DNA of 13,392 nucleotides, from NCBI GenBank assembly GCA_015501055.1, contig JADNYV010000894.1:1-13392 (forward strand). The letters run 5' to 3'. This DNA is from Mucidula mucida (Eukaryota > Basidiomycota > Agaricomycetes > Agaricales > Physalacriaceae). Within the stretch, counting starts at the first letter, position 1, and the number at the start of each line of letters is the position of its first letter. Of this stretch, positions 9,635 to 13,392 are shown in pieces. Under the pieces are notes generated by a model, which ran no database searches, was not told the DNA's origin, and saw only the letters and a program-made list of their open reading frames with translations. The translations under genes were made by a program, and so were the position numbers.

Positions 9635-11105
9635 TCATCCTGTGATTTTGCCTTTTGTGATCCTTTGGACTTCGAGACGATCCATTACTGCCCTATGTAG
9701 ACTTGACTGGTTTCTGCCGTCGTATTGCGCCAGGTCAGTTGATGCAGAGGGCTTGACAATCTTGGGTTTTGAGATCTTCCGCACGTGTGGCGGCACAATT
9801 AAAGTTGTAGATGGAGGCGGTGGCGGCCACTATGAAACGGTCACTTGGGTGATTTAAGAAAATGACGATAATGCTCACATCACGATTAGGCTGGTTGAAA
9901 TGAAGAGCAGCCCAAGGCGGGTACTCCTTTTCGAGGCGAATGATGTGATCTTCCAGCATCTTCAGGCGAACGAGCAGGCTTGATGGCGGCGAAGGGACTG
10001 TAGAGCACGACTCAGTTATACGATAAAAGAAGCGGCGAAACATACCATAAGTCACTGAAAAGTGAGTCTCCACATTTGACAGGCGCTCATCGAGACCTGA
10101 ATGTCTTTCTGCAGTCACCCTTTCGTCAAACACCGTGTAGGGCGTCTGTTCAATGACCCCAGCTTTCTCTTTACCTTTGTGTGATGGTGATAAAGGGTGC
10201 GAATCGAGCTGCTTTTTTGTCGTCCGCTTTAGATGGTCGTCATTTTTAGCAACGTCGTATTTAATCTGTTGGGTCCTATCCACGTGTCTCGCGTCGGTTC
10301 GAGCGCACGAGGGCTCATTGTCCACGTCCATGGCGTCACCCCTCCTTTGTCGCTTTTCCTCTAAAGACAAGAGAAACTCGGCACGATTGGAAGCGTCATT
10401 TCTTGCACGATTTTTGGCGAGGTACTGTGATATCGACTTCGTTATCTGTGCTGAACGTGGGACACTGGCAGAAATTTGACTGGAACGGGTGCACCGACCG
10501 TAGAAGGTGGGAGTGGTGTAGTACCGTTTGCAGGGTGAACATAGTCAAGCTTTCGTTCTTCTAGTGGTATATCCTGATGTTCAGAAGAGACGTCGGCGGG
10601 TTGAGCTGTTACTAAAGCCTAACGCGATGAGTGAAACCCAGCCGAGATGAAGGACATTTACCTTGATATTCTCTATGAGGCGCTTCAGAGCCGGAGGTAC
10701 TTTAGTTCGTTCCCATGCTGAATTCATGACCAGCATATCGCGCTCGAGACCGTTGAGTGCCTCGGTCATCCCGACATCTTCCAGAAAGACCTTTAGCGCA
10801 GAATCCCAGTTGGGAGCGAAAGCAGGTGGTGGATCTTGTGCCACAGGAGGAGGGATAGATGCCGGTGGTACATCCTGATCGATTGCCTCTTTTTTAACGG
10901 GGACTTGAGCAGGTGCTGGGGCTGTGTACGGATTGTACATGTACGAGGCCGACGTTGTTGGGGTAGCAAATGAATACGGCATAGTCGGCGCCGCCCATCC
11001 ACCACCATAAGGCTGACTACCAGACATATAATTCATCGGTACATGATAGGTGAATCTGGGAGTAGATGGACCAGGCGTCGCGTTGCTATTGGGCGTGTTG
11101 GTCAT
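9635..11105 (-). CDS. Conserved-looking fungal protein of unknown function, coiled coil near C terminus (5 exons)
   Basis: I do not recognise this gene with certainty. Spliced model: 11105-10662, 10618-10466, 10424-10046, 9997-9879, 9829-9635, 429 aa, all phases consistent; introns 43, 41, 48 and 49 bp. Start: MTNTPNSNATPGPSTP; the longer open frame begins at a TTG, so the ATG at 11105 is used. Residues 1-98 are low complexity and probably disordered (P, S, T, Y, G, A rich). Residues 99-148 form a likely helical unit starting NWDSALKVFLEDVGM. Residues about 200-290 are basic and polar, with KNRARND, EEKRQRR and the acidic DAMDVD. Then come LDERLSNVETHF and, after a proline spacer, LKMLEDHIIRLEKEYPPW, a heptad-like coiled coil running into a WPPPP turn. 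The tail SSLHRAVMDRLEVQR is helical. Composition suggests a nuclear, scaffold-like protein. The pair of short helices with LEDHIIRLE recalls the C terminus of MBIP (a metazoan ATAC-complex subunit), but only weakly. No catalytic motif is seen. Confidence 0.75.
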
Positions 11106-11143
11106 GATAGTCAAGAACCAACCCGGGCTTTCTTTCGACCATC
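11106..11143. promoter_or_regulatory. 38 bp divergent spacer between the unknown gene and RPR2
   Basis: The start codons of the minus-strand gene (11105) and RPR2 (11144) face away from each other with 38 bp between them. There is no room for two ordinary promoters, so the core promoter elements or 5' leaders must reach into the opposite coding sequence. The spacer contains a central CCCGGG and a pyrimidine-rich stretch (CTTTCTTTC) just before the RPR2 ATG. Confidence 0.65.
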
Positions 11144-11814
11144 ATGGCGAAAAAGCCGAAAGATCAAGTTCCCAATCCTAACAGCGTCGTGAACAGGGAT
11201 GTTATACAACGACTCAATTTTATGTACCAGGCCAGCGTCTATCTCAATACAGTGGCAGCGTCGGTACCCACAGCGGTCCCGCAGCCTAAACGGAAGAAGA
11301 GGATCACTGCCGATCACCTATCCCGCAATTATGTTTCTGCTATGAAGGTCGTCGGTCAGAAGACAACAGTCAAAATGTAAGTCTTCAATCTTGTACAATC
11401 AGTGTCTAATCCCCAGCCAGGGATCCTGCCGTGAAGCGCACATTGTGTCAAGGCTGTCATTCTGTTTTGATCGCTGGGTCTACTGCGACAGTTCGCGTTA
11501 AAAGTAGGAAACATTGCGCGTTATAATAAGCTGTTAACCCAAGGACAGAATCGCCTTCTCATACGCATACCATGGTTTATACCTGCACGCAATGCAAAAT
11601 GACGCGTCGAATACCCGCCCCGCCCTCTGGCGTTTCTGCCACAGACTCGTCTTCCGCAGAAGCTATGGATGTAGACGACTCGCAATCGGGAAACTCACGA
11701 AAAAGTGGTTGTCTCCCACTACCCCTACGCAGCGATGCAGGACATGTTGTTTTTCGGGGACAGGAGCAGATCACAGAGGATGCAATTGTTGGGTCCGGGC
11801 TATTTGCAGTCTAA
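11144..11814 (+). CDS. RPR2: RNase P protein subunit Rpr2/Rpp21 (3 exons)
   Basis: Predicted 193 aa member of the Rpr2/Snm1/Rpp21 family, a zinc-ribbon subunit of nuclear RNase P, which removes the 5' leader of pre-tRNA. Exons: 11144-11376, 11421-11503, 11549-11814; introns 44 and 45 bp. The N-terminal helices carry NRDVIQRLNFMYQASVYLN (about 17-35), typical of the family; then a basic patch, KRKKR (49-53). KMDPAVKRTLCQGC (77-90) provides Cys87 and Cys90, and YTCTQC (116-121) provides Cys118 and Cys121, the four zinc ligands in two CX2C pairs. A low-complexity acidic linker (AMDVDDSQ) leads to GHVVFRGQE (170-178), a C-terminal block I associate with basidiomycete Rpr2. The second intron is needed: without it the frame stops before the second CX2C. 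The related RNase MRP subunit Snm1 is a less likely alternative, given the short, classic Rpp21 layout. Confidence 0.92.
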
Positions 11815-12166
11815 CGCGATTGTGTTAGGAAATAGCTATGTATGGTCGCTCTGGGACGCAACACTCGGGAACTATCCGACACTCACCCTCACACGACTGA
11901 AGCGGGTACTACTTTGACCATAGCAGTGCACTTCACGCTGCAATCGTCTGTTTCTTCACACCGAGAGACAGTCTCTTCACTTGGGGAGCTTACTGAGATC
12001 CTTTTGTTAACGGGATTTATTCTCTTGAAGAGTGCCAGCTTGGGGGTTTGTAATGTGTCTATATTCCTCGAGCCTAATTCTGAATCAGTCTTGTATCATT
12101 ATATACATAGACCGCGAGCTATCTATGCCGATTTCCCAGAGTCCTCTTTCAAACTGACTATCCTAT
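11815..12166. other. Convergent 3' gap between RPR2 and GlnRS, no gene seen
   Basis: 352 bp between two stop codons. A plus-strand frame is open from 11842 to 12195 (117 codons), but its translation resembles nothing I know, it shows no domain, and it runs antisense over the 3' end of the GlnRS gene. I read the stretch as the two 3' UTRs. It is more AT-rich towards 12000-12120 than the flanking genes, as expected of untranslated sequence. Confidence 0.55.
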
Positions 12167-13392
12167 TCAAACCAGATAATCCCCTTGTTTCCTGACAGCC
12201 TCAGCGCCGTCCTCTAGACACGCAAGTCTCGTGTCCTTGTCGACAGCAAAGTACCCAACACGCAATCCCTGGAACCGAATACACTCATTCCCAATGAGCT
12301 GCTCGCTCGACGCATGTGGTGTATCATCATCCGCCGCTACAGGCCCGCTCGCCTTGAGCGCCGCATCTGTGCGCGCCTTTCCCTCCTTCTTAGCCTCAGA
12401 GAACATCCGCTTCGCCAACGACCAGAACCCAACCTCCAGCATCGCATGTCGCTTCACCTCTAAACTATCCGGGTTGATGTCTGAGCGGAAATCCGACGGC
12501 GGGTTGTCGCTCTTGAACAGCCGATTGAATATCCTCGTCTCGTCCACTCTGACGGGGCTGCCAGACGCAGGGTGATCAGCAACCCATTGGATGAATGCCT
12601 TCGGCTTTTTTACAGAGCCCGAATCTTCGAGGCGGCAGGTCAATTCAACGACCTTCCCACTGATCGGGTCCTTCCTGTACGAGGTGCATGTTATAGGATA
12701 TGGAGCCTGGAAGAGGCCAACGGTCTTTCCTGGAGCGAGACGGAAGTAATCTTTAGAGTCTTCCTCTCTAAAATCGTCGGCTTCGATGTAAATTGTACGT
12801 GTGAAGGGTATCGTCGTGGTCCCAAGATCTGGAACTTTGGGATGCAGCGGCTTCGTTACCATCGTCACAGAGTCCTCCGCTATATTCTCGATGATGACTT
12901 TGAGAGGATCCATGACCATGAGTAATCGCGGCGCAGTTGATTCGAGATATTGACGAACGGTCTGTTCGAAGCGGGAGATTTGGATGTTAGATGCAGCGAC
13001 GGATACACCGAGATCACCGACGAAGGCTAAGATAGCGCCAGGCGGTATGCCTCGTCGTCTCAAAGCGATGAGAGTGTACAGTCGAGGGTCATCCCAACCG
13101 GCAACGAAGCCCTCGTTTACGAGAGCGAGAATTTTGCGCTTGGACATTACGGTGCCCTCAAGACTTAGTCTCCCGTATTCTGATTGCCTAGGCTTGTAAA
13201 CCTCAAGTGCGTCGCAAAGCCATTCATATGATTGACGAGAGGCAACGAACTCTGTCGTGCATAGCGAATGTCTGATACAGCGTCAGTGATTGCAAGACGT
13301 GTACGCAAGTCGCAGACTAACGAGATGTTCTCAAAGCTATCCACTAAGCAGTGAGTGTAGTCGTAAGTAGGGTAGATCTTCCACTTGTCACC
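12167..13392 (-). CDS. Cytosolic glutaminyl-tRNA synthetase, C-terminal part (partial at right edge)
   Basis: 391 C-terminal residues of glutaminyl-tRNA synthetase, which joins glutamine to tRNA(Gln) using ATP. Exons in the window: 13392-13322 (continuing beyond the edge) and 13271-12167; the 50 bp intron 13321-13272 has donor GTTAGT and acceptor CAG. Visible class I features in order: [20 protein letters not shown], then [10 protein letters not shown] across the splice junction, [11 protein letters not shown], and the MSKRKI form of the KMSKS signature (13147 downward). Next come WDDPRLYTL and [10 protein letters not shown], followed by the beta-barrel anticodon-binding part with [20 protein letters not shown] and the closing GYFAVDKD. 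These distinguish GlnRS from GluRS. The ATG at 13147 is the internal Met of MSKRK and not a start. The HIGH motif and N-terminal domain lie outside the window. A lysine/alanine-rich insertion with DDDT (about 12300-12380) sits in a variable loop. Convergent with RPR2. Confidence 0.95.
13272..13321 (-). other. Intron of the glutaminyl-tRNA synthetase gene
   Basis: 50 bp, donor GTTAGT, acceptor ATCAG, phase 2. Splicing produces the conserved [12 protein letters not shown] block (the ISHSLC serine codon spans the junction). Without it the frame leaves the family sequence. Confidence 0.88.

Noticed and set aside
10153..10479. Plus-strand 108-codon frame opposite the unknown gene
   Set aside because: It overlaps exons and an intron of the better-supported minus-strand model and shows no domain.
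11106..11143. Unknown gene and RPR2 as a toxin-antitoxin or defence pair
   Set aside because: RPR2 is a conserved RNase P subunit and the neighbour has no nuclease or toxin motif; both look like ordinary nuclear genes.
12231..12925. Plus-strand open frames opposite the GlnRS gene
   Set aside because: The minus strand is continuous, highly recognisable GlnRS; the opposite frames carry no family motif.
13145..13147. ATG at 13147 as the start of a separate 326 aa protein
   Set aside because: It is the Met of the MSKRK signature; the upstream frame continues with [11 protein letters not shown] and further GlnRS sequence to the window edge.

Overview
The window looks like intron-rich nuclear DNA of a filamentous fungus, most likely a basidiomycete of the Agaricomycetes type. 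Genes are tightly packed, coding sequence is cut by many introns of only 41-59 bp with GT..AG ends and CTNAC/CTAAC-like branch points, and all recognisable proteins are eukaryotic housekeeping proteins. I see no mobile element, CRISPR array, rRNA or tRNA. All splice models were built by hand from reading frame, splice signals and protein continuity; every model closes in frame.

Layout, left to right. (1) 215-801, minus: a two-exon gluconokinase gene (179 aa). (2) 802-1091: a 290 bp divergent promoter carrying a two-copy TTAGGG motif close to the next start codon. (3) 1092-9515, plus: GCN1, the giant HEAT-repeat activator of the eIF2alpha kinase Gcn2, here 21 exons and 2465 aa, filling about 63% of the window. 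(4) 9516-9634: a 119 bp convergent gap. (5) 9635-11105, minus: a five-exon gene for a 429 aa protein of unknown function, with a disordered N terminus and a C-terminal coiled-coil/proline segment. (6) 11106-11143: only 38 bp between two divergent start codons. (7) 11144-11814, plus: the RNase P zinc-ribbon subunit Rpr2/Rpp21, three exons, 193 aa. (8) 11815-12166: a 352 bp convergent gap. (9) 12167-13392, minus: the C-terminal part of cytosolic glutaminyl-tRNA synthetase, running off the right edge.

Three of the five genes serve tRNA biology or its surveillance: RNase P processes pre-tRNA, GlnRS charges tRNA(Gln), and Gcn1 passes the uncharged-tRNA or collided-ribosome signal to Gcn2. There is no evidence that they are co-regulated; fungal neighbours are often unrelated. 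I did not find a new defence or mobile system. The points most worth a second look are the unknown gene at 9635-11105, its 38 bp divergent arrangement with RPR2, the telomere-like motif and possible upstream ORF in front of GCN1, and several stop-free introns whose length is a multiple of three.
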